DNA of 64,000 nt from the NCBI GenBank assembly GCA_947561395.2, contig OX387185.1, positions 44,588,602 to 44,652,601 of the forward strand, read 5' to 3'. Of the stretch, positions 47,491 through 58,938 are shown piece by piece. The position numbers and the translations under genes are program-made. The notes under the pieces were generated by a model. The model was not told where the DNA came from, searched no databases, and was given only the letters and a program-made list of their open reading frames with translations. The DNA is from Buxus sempervirens. Lineage: Eukaryota; Streptophyta; Magnoliopsida; Buxales; Buxaceae. Positions within the stretch are counted from its first letter, which is position 1, and the number at the start of each line of letters is the position of its first letter.

Positions 47491-48714
47491 CTATCCATGC
47501 ATAGCTTTCGGGTCAAACTGAAAGAAAGTAGCTGCCAGTGTGCTTGAAGGGGTGGTATTTTCTGCTTCTTGCTGACTTGCTCTTGTACTAAAGGGATGAA
47601 GAAGCTTTTGAGCCATACTGCTCAGTTGGAAGGGTCTCGTGGGTTGGCTTATTGAGAAAAGAGGTGGTGTAAGAGAATTTGGTGGAGGATTTTGTGAACT
47701 TGGGCTCAACATTTGAAAATGGTTGATTTGTCTTGCATTGGACTCAAGTGGACTGGCTACACAAGGAGGGAGAAACGATGGTGTTGTCCCAGATGGACAT
47801 ACCAATAACTGTGAACCAGGTGGAAGAGGCAATGAAGATGGCAATGAGACAACATTATAGCTTTGGGGTTCTTCTGTTTGGGTAGAAAGCCCATGATTTC
47901 CTCGATGACACAATGATAAATTTGAAGGCTCCCAGTGATAGTAAGGATTGAAAGGCATGACATTGTTTAGAAATCCTGGTAGGGAATGACTAGATCTCTG
48001 GAAAGAACTGTGAGATGAAGCTTGTGCACTAGTACCTTCATTACCTTCTTGCTTTTCAGGATCATTTCTTTTGATCCAATTGTTTTTGTTAACAACTGTT
48101 TCTCCAGCAAATTCTCTAAATTTCGCCTTCAAAAGAGCATCTGAATCCCAGTATGTCGATGTTGTCGTTCGATAGTCTGTGTCGATATTGTTATTGATCT
48201 TGAGCCCTTCCTTGCAAGGGATTGAAGAGTGAGTCTCATCATATTTCACATATGTTATGTTTTCATCCACAAATGGATTGGTAGAAGACTTAGGCACATC
48301 CACTTCCTGAGAAGCTAGCATCTGATGATATTGGCCAAAGTTTTCTGGTGGTATTTGGAGTGGTGGAAGTTCATCAATTTCATGTTTAGCAGCATTAAGC
48401 AACCAGTCTACCACCTTGCTTGGCTGATTAAGCCCAAGCCTCTCTTGAAGATCATACAATTGAATAGCAGTTGGCACTGAAAGTCTAATTCTCCTGTCTC
48501 TCAATCCTTTTATGGTGTAAACTTTGCTATGCCTATCTTTCCCTTTAAAAGCATGCGAGACACGAACAACCCGTGGATCCTTCAATCCTGACCAGGTTCT
48601 TGAACTAGATGAGGCTTTAGTAATCTTGCCATCATTTGCACTGCTGTCCTGATTTCTTGGAATTCGATTTTCTCTTAAATTTGTTATCATCTTATGCTTC
48701 TCATCTTGGTGCAT
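47491..48714 (-). CDS. TCP13: CIN-type TCP transcription factor, TCP13/TCP5/TCP17 clade
   Basis: One uninterrupted frame of 407 aa starts at the ATG at 48714 ([17 protein letters not shown]); the frame is open four codons further but begins with GTG. The TCP domain spans about residues 57-115: basic region [20 protein letters not shown], helix 1 [13 protein letters not shown], loop NQPS, helix 2 [20 protein letters not shown]. This bHLH-like fold binds GGNCCC-type DNA. The following IPPENF and a later QLLVCPSG and ARQINHFQM agree with my memory of Arabidopsis TCP13. The clade restrains cell growth in leaf and petal margins. No miR319 target-like sequence was seen, as expected outside the TCP2/3/4/10/24 group. 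A short upstream frame ([15 protein letters not shown], about 48802) precedes the start in the leader. Confidence 0.9.
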   Translation of the reverse strand: MHQDEKHKMITNLRENRIPRNQDSSANDGKITKASSSSRTWSGLKDPRVVRVSHAFKGKDRHSKVYTIKGLRDRRIRLSVPTAIQLYDLQERLGLNQPSKVVDWLLNAAKHEIDELPPLQIPPENFGQYHQMLASQEVDVPKSSTNPFVDENITYVKYDETHSSIPCKEGLKINNNIDTDYRTTTSTYWDSDALLKAKFREFAGETVVNKNNWIKRNDPEKQEGNEGTSAQASSHSSFQRSSHSLPGFLNNVMPFNPYYHWEPSNLSLCHRGNHGLSTQTEEPQSYNVVSLPSSLPLPPGSQLLVCPSGTTPSFLPPCVASPLESNARQINHFQMLSPSSQNPPPNSLTPPLFSISQPTRPFQLSSMAQKLLHPFSTRASQQEAENTTPSSTLAATFFQFDPKAMHG

Positions 48715-48803
48715 AAGCAAGGACACCAGTAGAAAATTTAATTCCAGTGATGAGTTACTCCTGCCGTTTCTTCTCAGAATGTTCTAGACCAAGTCTCTTC
48801 ATG

Positions 48804-49107
48804 CTGTACAATCTGTTTTGCAGTACATGAAAAAAAAATTATGAAAATTTAATAAACTTATGTTAAGTATTTTTAGATTTTTTTTTCCTTTTAATGTAGA
48901 CATCCGTTTTGTTCAATATGTTAGAACATAAAATGATAATGAAAAAGCATTTTATGTTTCAAATGCATGGCACAGAAGGATGAAAATTAGGTGAAATATA
49001 AAAAAAATACGACATAATATTTATTGTGAAATTTGTGTTTTTCATGGGATATGTTATAGAACTAGGGTTCATATTCAGGAATTCCCTTCTTAACAGTACA
49101 CACAACA

Positions 49108-49166
<59 letters not shown>

Positions 49167-49448
49167 CAATTAAAGAGGTTTAATCAGGTTAATATCTGAT
49201 TCTAGGGCATCATATAATAAATTAAAAAGGCTCTTTGATGCTAGTCATACCCATTAGACAGGAGACTTCTTGAGTTCCAAATGAGTAACTGATTCATGAA
49301 TTATCTGAATATGAAACCATTAGAAGCTATAGGAGCATAGCCATATGTCTGGTAACAAGAAGATCTACCAGAAAATTTTAAAAAAAAGGGAGAATTTAAA
49401 TGATTTTCATATATTCTCCACTAAAGAATTAGGGCAAGATGAACTTAC
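48804..49448 (-). other. Probable 5'UTR intron of the TCP gene
   Basis: The minus strand has a consensus donor, AAGAT|GTAAGTTC, at 49448 and an acceptor, GATTGTACAG|CATG, at 48804. The coding start at 48714 follows 89 bases later. The long (GA)n tract lies inside this intron. Confidence 0.5.
49110..49165. repeat. (GA)28 microsatellite
   Basis: An uninterrupted GA run of about 56 bases within the presumed leader intron of the TCP gene. Such tracts can bind plant GAGA-type (BBR/BPC) factors, which is known of the class and not shown here. Length is likely variable between individuals. Confidence 0.85.
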
Positions 49449-50803
49449 ATCTTGATGGAAATTTTTATGCTCTGCAGCAAATGAAGTTCTGATCATGATG
49501 TTTTAGAGAAGGATGAGCATCGTGCAACACAATCGAATGCTCCCTTCGATTTTCTGTCGAATTCGGCCCAACTATGTAGATGTTTACAGAGTAGAATTCT
49601 ATTTTGTTGCAGAGAATAAACTCATCAAAGAAGCCGCACTTGAGAAAGAGTAGATGCCGGAATTCAGTGAAAGCTCCACAATAGAAGAAAGGGAAAGGAA
49701 TGGCGCAATTCTGACCATGTGGCGTCCCTTGACGCCCGCCAAACAGATGGGGTAGTGGTAACTTTATCATCCTTTTTTCATCACATATGATAGGTATCAT
49801 TGCCTTAGTGAATAAGCTTGGTCAGTCCTCCTTTATGGTAATTAACTTCTCCACTGTATTTTCATATTGTTAATTACTTCAATAGTCACTTTACCACAAA
49901 TAAATATGGAGACAAAACAAAACATAGGTAAGTCATGTTGATAAGTGATTATCACTGGTAAATGGGAAGGTAGGTAGTTAATTAAATTCGACGGGGACCA
50001 TTGTATATAATTCAAAAAGCGATATGCGAGATGCTTTACCAACAACTATGGATAGCTTTTTAGACGAATTTCTACATGTCAGGGATCAAATAATTCATGC
50101 CTAGCACTGGTAAAAGAAATTCATGTCATCAAAGACTAATGTGGACAGTATAATTGGCAAATGAGTAATGCACGTTAAAGCTCTCTTGAGGCTGCACCAA
50201 AGTCATCTGTTATTATATCATTAACTTTTAAAATTCAACTCAAAGAATATTTAGCATACTATAAGCATTTTAAAATTCTTCGGCATGTGATGCATAGTTA
50301 TCTGTTAATCAAGAAATAAAACACCTGTATTAAAAAAATGTGACCTGAGAATATAGGGAGGTGATTCATGATTGGATTTCACATGACATAAGATTTAAAG
50401 ATGAAGGAAAAAGGAGGAAAAAAAACATAACACTGGATTCATTCATGTGGCCCAAAGTTGTGGTCTACAATCTAGAAGCTTTATCAGCTTGATGTGAATG
50501 ATGACTACTTGAAACAATGAAGCTAACTAGTAGGGAAGGGACCACACTACTTCCTTTTTATCAATTAGGTAGAAAAGATTTTCATGGAGCAGCTTTAAGG
50601 TGACTGCTGAGATCTTAACTAGTTCATGCTTCACCTGATCCATAAGAAAGATGTATAGTAATTAACCATATCCCAATGGTTTCATCTTCAGTCCTAGTAA
50701 AGGATTACATAAAGAGTCCATCACTTCATTACAAGGAAACTCAAGCTGTTCTTTTTCAGTATATATGGAAAGTTTTACCATGCCAGATGGACATTATAAT
50801 TCC

Positions 50804-50862
50804 ATGATGTACAATAAGCTTTTTTTTTTTTTTTTTTTGGTAAGCATGATGTACAATAAACT
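50804..50862 (-). mobile_element. 25-bp poly(A) micro-insertion with target duplication
   Basis: ATGATGTACAATAAGCT (50804-50820) and ATGATGTACAATAAACT (50846-50862) differ at one base. Between them are 18 T and GGTAAGC, i.e. GCTTACC plus A18 on the minus strand. Confidence 0.75.
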
Positions 50863-51602
50863 TAACTTCACATATTTCTAATTAAGCATTAATTATAGCA
50901 GTGTAACACAATTTATAATCTTCTTCAGCTGCAAGAAGATGAATGCTAAATTCTAGACTCATCACTCAAATGAAAAGATAGTTGATGAGTCCAACAAGAA
51001 GGATATCTCCACAGGCTTCCTACACCATTCTCTATGCAACCTGCAAAACAAGCAAAGAAAACTAAATTTACCTAGAGCAAACCAAAGAAACTATCCTTCT
51101 CAAATGAACAATCTGACAAAATTATTTATAGTTCACATAGCACCAGCTTCTATATATGAGCCTTGTTTTCTCAAATAGCAACCTGTAAAGAAAGAGATGG
51201 GGAAACTTTATCAGCATTTTGTGATAGTAACTTGGCTGAATAAATTCGGAAAAACTCCAACATATATCCCCCATTCTTCCCTATGAGCACAGTAAGGGCA
51301 TTCTTATGAAGTAAAAAATAAAATTCAACTTGAAGGGAACATTAGAAATATTGAAACCACTTTTGACTGTTGCCTCAAAGAAGCCGAATTAGTGGAAGAA
51401 AGTTCAGTAGGATGCAGTTTTGTCTTTCCCCTTTTTATGAAAAAGAAGAAGAAGACTACTCAGAAAGCCTAAAATTAAACCACAAAATGTTCTTCTCGTT
51501 TGAGGTATATATTAACAAATCTAGAGAACTTTCGTTCTTGTTTCCCAAATAAAAATGGAGTCTCATGATTTAAGCATGAATGCTCATTATTATTCTTCAT
51601 CA

Positions 51603-51646
51603 GAGAGAGAGAGAGAGAGAGAGAGTGAGAAAGTGAGAGAAAGAGA
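51603..51646. repeat. (GA)n tract
   Basis: GA-rich run with a core of about 11 units. On the minus strand it reads as a CT-rich leader-like stretch, so it may belong to an untranslated upstream exon of the TCP transcription unit. Acceptor-like sites CTTTACAG|GTTGC (51183) and TTTTGCAG|GTTGC (51043) follow on the same strand. Confidence 0.5.
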
Positions 51647-52564
51647 TTGTTATTAGGGTTTTTCAGTTTTGGGGATCTGAAAACCCTAAAAATGTGTCAC
51701 CTCTTTTCTGTCTGCAAACGAGCAGAAAAAAGGAGATAGAAATGGCGGGCAACCCAAGAAGAGCGTTCTGTTGCTGTTAGGGCAGTACCATAACACCAGT
51801 TAATGGTACCTAGATCCCAGACAGGACGAGGCTTTTGTTCAGAGACACTAATTAGCTGACTACAGTACAGTCGATCAAACGTCTCCCAAATAATACTTAC
51901 AAGGTCAAGCATAAAACACCATCAGGAACTAACTCAATCTGACAAAGTTAATTATCCTCATAAACTGAAGCTCCATCCAACTCAATGGTGCAATTTAGGC
52001 TGGGTTGGACAGCCGACCCATGTAGCCTGAAAGTTCAAACCCAATCTAGACGTAGCAGTACAAGACCTTCAATAATAGTAGTGATTAAGGAGATTTCTAA
52101 ATTTGAACTCCCACCAGAAAATTTCAGCTCTGATTAGGTTCAATGGCAGAATGCCTAGTCCTGTCTTCCCCTCTCTCTCTTTTCTGTGGGACAATCCTAA
52201 GAAGCAGTGATGAAACAATTACGTACATACAAGAAGGTTATACAAATAAGTTGCAAGAATTTGATCCTGCAACCTCATCCATGAAGCCCGAAATGTACAC
52301 AGCCAATCCTGTAATCATCAACCTACTTTTGGATTAAATATGTTAACAGATTGCACTTACATATACTTAGGTGAGGTTCAGGCAAGACCGAGTTGACCTA
52401 GGATTCGATCCCAGTGCGTGTAACCAAAGTTCTGTTGGGTTCTGATTTGAAAACACTCATCAAAAACTGGAAAACCCAACTTGCACCTAAATTGTGTTAC
52501 TATGACACTGAAACAAAGTATGAAAAGCATATGAAATGACATGCCTGTTGATGAAGACTGATTA

Positions 52565-52618
52565 CAGTGAATCATGCTTAATTTAGGAAGGCAGTGAATC
52601 ATGCTTAATTTAGGAGGG
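52565..52618. repeat. 27-bp tandem duplication
   Basis: CAGTGAATCATGCTTAATTT plus seven bases (52565-52591) repeats at 52592-52618 with one or two changes. It lies in the presumed leader of the minus-strand transcript starting near 52.68 kb. Confidence 0.75.
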
Positions 52619-52704
52619 AGCACTTTTGTAAAGTGGGGATATCAAAGAATATAGAAAGAGAGACATGCATAGAGAGAGAGAGAGAGAGAGAACTGTTATT
52701 GCAG

Positions 52705-52712
52705 TATTTATA
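52705..52712 (-). promoter_or_regulatory. Candidate TATA box, minus strand
   Basis: TATAAATA on the minus strand (52712-52705) is followed 15 bases later by a (CT)n stretch (plus-strand GA run, 52671-52691). This is the same promoter layout as for TAF8. The only downstream minus-strand coding region is the TCP gene 4 kb away, so it may be a distal TCP promoter with several leader introns, or the start of an unrelated non-coding transcript. Confidence 0.4.
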
Positions 52713-52759
52713 TGGCTCCATGACAGGGAGGACATGTAGTTCACTTTCCCTGTCACGTT

Positions 52760-54440
52760 TGTATTATTCGTAGAACGCATTTATTGTAGCTGTGGTCACC
52801 TCTTACTTTTCTTTGTCGCTTACATACGCCTTGTCGTTGTCGCATGCCTAAACAACCACAGAAATAATTTATTGGGGCAGAAGAGACAGTCACAGAAAGC
52901 AACCTCTTAGATGCTCTGGGTGATTCTTCTCCCAGTTCGGTCTCCATTCAATCCATAGTGCGTATCCTTTATAACCAACAGTAAAGCGAGGACGAAACTG
53001 GCTCTCTCTATCTCTCTCTCTTACACATACCTACTTCTATGACAGTAATTTCCATAGGAATCTCAGCAATAATAGCTCGGCCGGCGAGAATTGATACCAA
53101 TTTATTTAGTAAATGCCTGAATTCTTCAAAAGTCGTACGTGGATTATATATATTCCATAAAAGTGTTGAAATTTTTTTATTAGAAGTTTAATCTTGTTTA
53201 AAAGTGATGCATGTCTTATTGTATATACCAGTTTATGTGAAGCTCATTTTGTACGCCAACTTGACACACATCACTTTATACAGAAGTACGGACTAAATGA
53301 ATCACGAGATGTATACCCACCAAATGAGAGGCACCACATATGTGCCCACATAGCACTAATTAAGTGAGGTTGTGATAGCTTAATCAATGCTTTGAGATCA
53401 TTAAAGCTGAATCGATCTTTGAGATCATTAACGTTGAACCCCAAGACTTCACCTTGATTAAAGTCTGAAAATCTTTAATGGAGAAACTATGGATCATAAT
53501 TCTCCCATAATATTCAAATCTGTAGTGTTTTTCAGCAGCTTCAACCAAAAGCACAACATGTAGAAGGATACGCAAATTAACCAGTTATATATCACCCTAA
53601 AACTATGCTAGGGATCTACCTAATTAAACTGGTTTTCTCCTACTGGTTGTACCATGTTGATCTAGGAGCGGTTACATCCCGCTTCTTATGTTTCCTATGC
53701 ATGAAACCCAGTTATCTCCCTAAACTGGTTTGTATCAAGATGGGCACTAGATCCAGCAAATTCATGAAGTTTTTCACCCCAGTTTTTACTTTTTAATTAG
53801 CAACTTAACAAGAAAATCAAATTGTTTAAATGTAACTCAGACTAAATAAGCACTCCGAGTATCATTCTCAAGAAAGGGTGCGCGCCTGGGAAATATTCTC
53901 TAAAGAACAGGATTGAGTGTTCTTTAATTCCAAATTCGATCGTTGGGTGTCTGTAAATCGAAAAGCATGTCGGAATATTTTAAGGACTCCCATTTGTTAA
54001 GAATAAACCCTTGGCAGGTCGCTGTGATGTTTCATGTAACCTGATCTAGAGTAGGAATCCTCTTAAGGTAACCTCTGTTGGTTTCTAATATTCTAAATAA
54101 AGGAGAAACATTACAATCCCAAAATTACATGCCTGTTGAGAAAGAAAGCAATGGCCTGGGATGAGACATGAATAATGTCATCTTCTTTAAGGTGATTCAT
54201 GCCTCCACCCACAGAAGGTTGTGTAGTGTACTGCCAAGAAAATACTAGCGTGTGTGTATGTGATTACAAATTTACAATGCAACACGCAGGCGTATTAAGG
54301 GTTTCCGGAGTCAGGGACTCCGGACGTGAAATCCAATTGAAATGGTCATGAGACTTTTTGGGCCTCTTAAGCGGGGACTCGCCCTATATTCCCGCATTGC
54401 CACTTCTTCAAAAAAAAGGCACATACAAACAAAAAGAGAA
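52760..54440. other. Intergenic, no gene seen
   Basis: No supported exon. TTTGAGATCATTAA occurs at about 53391 and 53417, a short local duplication. Confidence 0.4.
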
Positions 54441-54445
54441 AAGGG

Positions 54446-54494
54446 TTTGTCTCTGATCTTTTTTTTTTTGGTAGGCATCTTTGTCTCTGATCTT
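54446..54494 (-). mobile_element. 19-bp poly(A) micro-insertion with exact target duplication
   Basis: TTTGTCTCTGATCTT is at 54446-54460 and 54480-54494. The insert between is nine T and GGTAGGCATC, i.e. GATGCCTACC plus poly(A) on the minus strand. Confidence 0.75.
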
Positions 54495-54631
54495 AACATA
54501 TGGAGACAAAAAGGATCTACATTAAATGCATGAAAGAGAGACAAGGATAAAACATGAAGGGGTTTATTTTTTATTGACATAATAACAGCCTAAAACATGG
54601 TTAAAAGGAAGATTGTTAAAAGGAAACAAGA

Positions 54632-54685
54632 AGGAGATAAACACGTACGTTTTCCATCAAAAAAAAAAAAGAGGAGATAAACACG
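54632..54685 (+). mobile_element. 26-bp poly(A) micro-insertion with exact target duplication
   Basis: AGGAGATAAACACG is at 54632-54645 and 54672-54685. The insert is TACGTTTTCCATC, 12 A and one G. Confidence 0.7.
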
Positions 54686-54883
54686 AGAAATGTGCTAGTA
54701 CCCTACAATAGTATCCCACGAAGAACGCTTACATATATCCTACGATTGAATCAACTAGTATCCTACAAAGAAAATAGCTGTATCCCATGAAAAATGTGCT
54801 AGTATATTAGGATGGACTGATATCCTTGTCTTGTAACCAATGATAATAACAATTATCCCGTGAAGAACGTACTAGAGGATATA

Positions 54884-54956
54884 TATATTAAGAACAAGTC
54901 ATTCATCCACATTTCTGGATGTATATTAAGAACATGTCATTCATCCACATTTCTCA
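54884..54956. repeat. 38-bp tandem duplication
   Basis: TATATTAAGAACAAGTCATT and following bases repeat from 54922 with one substitution (ACAAG to ACATG). Confidence 0.75.
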
Positions 54957-54971
54957 AACAATAAGATGTGG

Positions 54972-55204
54972 ATTAAAGTTGAACTTTTTTTTTTTTTGGA
55001 AAGTAAATCCAAATTTTGTATTAGATAAACAAAAATTTACAATTGTAGAAGCTCATACAGCCGAAGGCAAAACCAACATGAAAGTTGGAAACAACTAACC
55101 AGACTGGTTAGGGGAACTACAGCTCTAAACATCACATTGTGACATTCCCACCATGGGATAGCAAGCTATGCAAGTGTCCAAGGTAGTCTCCAATTAAAGT
55201 TGAA
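54972..55204 (-). mobile_element. 209-bp LINE 3' end with 12-bp target duplication
   Basis: ATTAAAGTTGAA is at 54972-54983 and 55193-55204. The insert ends on the minus strand with GGATTTACTTTCC and poly(A). The body, TTGTTTATCTAATACAAAAT and so on, is LINE-type 3' untranslated sequence, without coding potential. Confidence 0.75.
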
Positions 55205-56588
55205 GTTGAAAATGAGAAAACATCCCATTTGCATTTGGCAAGGCAATTTGACTCTTCTCACCATAAAACCTCACGAATAGCTATTCCATAATAATATTCA
55301 AAATATAAATCATCAAGACAACAAAAATATTATGACATTCCTCTATTCACAGTTAAGCAAGTGAAAGCAAAATTGCTTACTTTTTACCATTTTCTAAAGA
55401 TTATGGAAGTCATATTAATGAAAACTATTTCAAGGAGTTAAGGTAATCACTGGGACATCAGCATTTTGAGAAAACATGTCTTAATTCAAAATCCAACTCT
55501 ACATTCTTTGCATGTCACATATGGTTAATTAATGCTAAACCTTAGTAACTCCGAGAGCAAACTGAATGACATAAATTGCATAGGATCTTGCAGTAACTGT
55601 ACAAATCTAGATGTTGATATCAACTCATGGATAATTCTGGATCGGCTCTCTTCTCCAAAAACCTTGAGACATTTTTCGACCACATTATTGTTGAACATTT
55701 ATGCATGTTGAGAAATAAATTTGGCAGTTGCAGATGGGATCTTGCGCTCCAAGATAAATTAACCACATAATTTCTGTAACATGGAAATAATATATATAGA
55801 ATGAAAAAACATCACCCAACCATGCCATCGAATTGAAGATCAAAATGATAATAAAAGCAATTTACAAACTACATTAATAAAAAACATCATTCATTAATAA
55901 AAAAATTAATGTATTATAGTTTCTCACCAATATTTTTTGTTCTAACTTTCATCAAAGTACATCTCAAAACCAAGTTACAACACCTGATTTGATTTTGATG
56001 ATTTAAGAATTTGACAGACAATATATGCTCATACATTAGAATTATTATCGTCTTTTTAGTTCAGGATATCATGGAAGATTTTCTTCACACCTGATATTAG
56101 ACCAAACATGCTGTATACATACTTATTACAACTAAGTTCTCATAAGGAAGGATAGCATAAAATGAGGATTGATTCAAACCCACATTTTACATTACACAGA
56201 AAATAAGGCAGATAAGAAAAAATTTAGTCACCCACATTAATTTGGATTTTAGTGATGAGTTGAAAGGAAATAGTAGCAATTTCAAGTTGCACGCCCCAAT
56301 CTAACCCTCGGGCCCTAAAAAAAAATCAGAGGAATATAGTAAATAGATCAGTAAGAAAAACCCAAAAATCTAAATTTCAACTGAACTAATAATCAAAAGT
56401 TATTACCTTTATCAATAATCTACTTATTGTTACAAAAAATTTTGAAGTTCTTTTCTAATATAACTTACATAATGACATACATCTAACAAATGGTGGACCC
56501 AAAAAAAGATTTCAGAGGGTGTGGGAGTTGTGCGCATGGTGCAAATTTTATAATTTAAAAAAGAAATTCGGACCCCAATATATATAGA
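55205..56588. other. Intergenic, no gene seen
   Basis: AT-rich DNA without a supportable frame or element boundary. Confidence 0.4.
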
Positions 56589-57078
56589 GGCTTTTTGCAT
56601 GCATACCCCACATTCTAATACATTTGCAACTATATCCTCTCGTTTTTAATATTTGTATTTATACCCCTCATTTTAGCATAATCTTTGCAGTTGTACCCCT
56701 AACATTAAATCCGTTAACTTTTGTTATTTATTTTTATTAAATGACAAAAGTAAACTTCTATAAAATACAAAAAATATTAAATAGCCAAATTACTCTATGG
56801 TTAAGTTGAGGGTCCGTGAATGATTATCAATTGAGCAAATCAATATCATTGACTTAAGGTATAAATATAATATGGGAAGATAAAAGCGAAATATGTTTTA
56901 TTCTATAGAAAGTTAGGTTCCTCATTTAATAAAAATAAACAATAAAATTTAATGGACATTAATGCTGGGGATGCAACAACTATGCTAAATTGAGAGATGT
57001 AAATATAAATACTAATTAAAAACAAGAGGATATAGATGTAAAAATATTATAATATAGGGGTTTAGGATGCAAAAAGCC
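56589..57078. mobile_element. Foldback MITE, family A copy 2
   Basis: Left end GGCTTTTTGCATGCATACCC, right end reversed GGCTTTTTGCATCCTAAACC. The arms pair through most of the 490 bp, and the order of words (TTGCAGTTGTACCCCTAACA, GTTAACTTTTGTTATTTATT) matches the copy at 31084-31606. AT-rich ATATATA flanks on both sides may be the target duplication. Confidence 0.75.
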
Positions 57079-57809
57079 ATATATATAACATTTAAAAATT
57101 TTTTGGGTAGCATGGCCACTGCGTGCACCCACCAGACTTCGACACTGTCTCCAACTAAATAATTTTCATATAGAACTCTAAGAAAAATTCAAAATAATTG
57201 TACAAATATTTAATATTTAAGAGCTTAGGCTAATTGGACAACTATTAAGTGTCACACACTGTGCTTGGAAAAACCTATGAATAAATAATTGCCCGCAATG
57301 TTTTATTTCAATTACCCATAAGCATGCATCTTGAGCAAGTAGGAGGCCATTAGCTGATATTTTTGCAACCAATTCTTGATGCATCCTAGTTGACTGAGCA
57401 TTGCAACGTTGCAAAACACAACACCCATGTAGATGAGTTGCATAACAATAAAAAATTTTGCAGTAGCATAAAAAATGAACTGCAACGAATCATTGAAAAG
57501 GAAAAATTCAATGAATTTAAGAATCATCAAAAACACAATAGAATAATGATCAAAGAGAAAATGAAGCCATGAATATTTATTAAATGTTAATAAATCATAG
57601 CTGAAATAAATAGATTGTTTATTAAATATTGATAAAAGAACATGTGAATGAATAGTTCTTGCAGAATTCATGTAAAGTAGAAATTTAATATTGATAATAA
57701 ACACTGAGAAACTCGTGTCAAAACCTAAATAAATGCTGTTTTTTTCGTTTGATCAAGGTGATGCCTTCTAGATAATACTTGCTGTCTCTCTTCCTTTATG
57801 GTCCAAAAG

Positions 57810-58315
57810 TTTTTTTTTTTTGGAAAGTTAGTAATGTATATATATCAGTAAAGATTTACAATGGGTTACAAGAAAAGAAAAAAAACATAACGCTCCCACT
57901 CAAGAGAGACACTTTCAAAATCTAAAACCCCAATCTAGATGAAATTCGGGTGTAGATTCCAATTTGTACAAAAAATTCTGTTTGAGCTATTGTCTCTAAC
58001 TCCTTCACGGATATACAAAAATCTCATGCTTATGTCCATGGTAATTAATCCCACCAGATTTTCCACCGGGGTAGCTTTGCTTTGAAATAGTCTTCGGTTC
58101 CTTTCTCTCCAAACATGATAAATCATTGCTGCAAGTGATGCCTTCTTTACCGATGGTATAAGACCTTTACTTTGAAGATTCATAACTGCCCATTCAATAA
58201 CTTGATCCCAATGAGTTGGCCGAACAGAAATTCCATTTTTTCCCATTACTCTTGACCAAATTTGTTTTGAATAATCACATTGGAAACATGCCTGCTTCTC
58301 TATACTTTTCATGAC
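57810..58315 (-). pseudogene. 5'-truncated LINE with zf-RVT region
   Basis: The minus strand reads QACFQCDYSKQIWSRVMG, SLAAMIYHVWRERNRRLFQ and, after an open stretch of about 125 codons (58312-57935), ends in AACTTTCC plus poly(A), seen as a T run at 57810-57821. The Cys-X2-Cys and W-RERN-R-F words are zf-RVT and its neighbourhood. No reverse transcriptase core. Confidence 0.7.
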
Positions 58316-58384
58316 CTATTTATTTATATGTATATATGCCATTTAAGCAGTCATACACAAACCAAAAATTGATATATTAAATAG

Positions 58385-58445
58385 ACATATGTGTATATGT
58401 GTGTAGTGTGTATGTACGCATGTGTGTGCATGCATGCACGTGTCT
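58385..58445. repeat. Interrupted (GT)n/(GCAT)n microsatellite
   Basis: TGTGTATATGTGTGTAGTGT followed by alternating purine-pyrimidine GCATGCATGCACGTGT. Confidence 0.65.
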
Positions 58446-58716
58446 TCTATAGTAGAATACCATTTCAATTCACAATTTCTAAATTTTATTAGTAGTCATT
58501 TATTTAAATTACCACAATATTACAGTTTGAAAACAATTTATTATTAAATTTTATTATCAATTTATATAATAAACTATAAGATACAAAAGAAAAAAATATA
58601 ATATTGGTATTTTATTTATTACGAACTACTATATATATATGAAAGGTATATGCATATTTACTAATAAAATAAATGTGTGTGGTACATTCGATAGGTAAGG
58701 TTAAGATTAGGGTTAA

Positions 58717-58938
58717 CTAGTGGGGTTCATGTGCAAAACCGCACATACGTAAATGGATGGTTGGAGAAGGAGGGGGGAACAATTGTCAACTGTTTAAGTT
58801 TAAATGCATTTAAACAGAGAAGACTGTTATACCCGTTGCTAATCAAGCTTAAGTGCTTAACATTAAAATATAAGGGCATTTTGGGGAAGTTGAACATATA
58901 ATTTGGCACGGGGCTGTTCCACTTATATATAGTATAGA
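58717..58938 (-). mobile_element. Short Helitron-like element, copy 4 (best-preserved ends)
   Basis: The minus strand starts TCTATACTATATATAAGTGG and ends with a perfect hairpin ATGTGC-GGTTTT-GCACAT, then GAACCCCA, then CTAG|T, with A before the TC. This is the complete set of Helitron end signals. 222 bp, no coding capacity. Confidence 0.75.

Noticed and set aside
49465..49800. 111-codon minus-strand frame upstream of the TCP gene
   Set aside because: No family resemblance; it overlaps the probable leader donor region and is more easily read as untranslated sequence.
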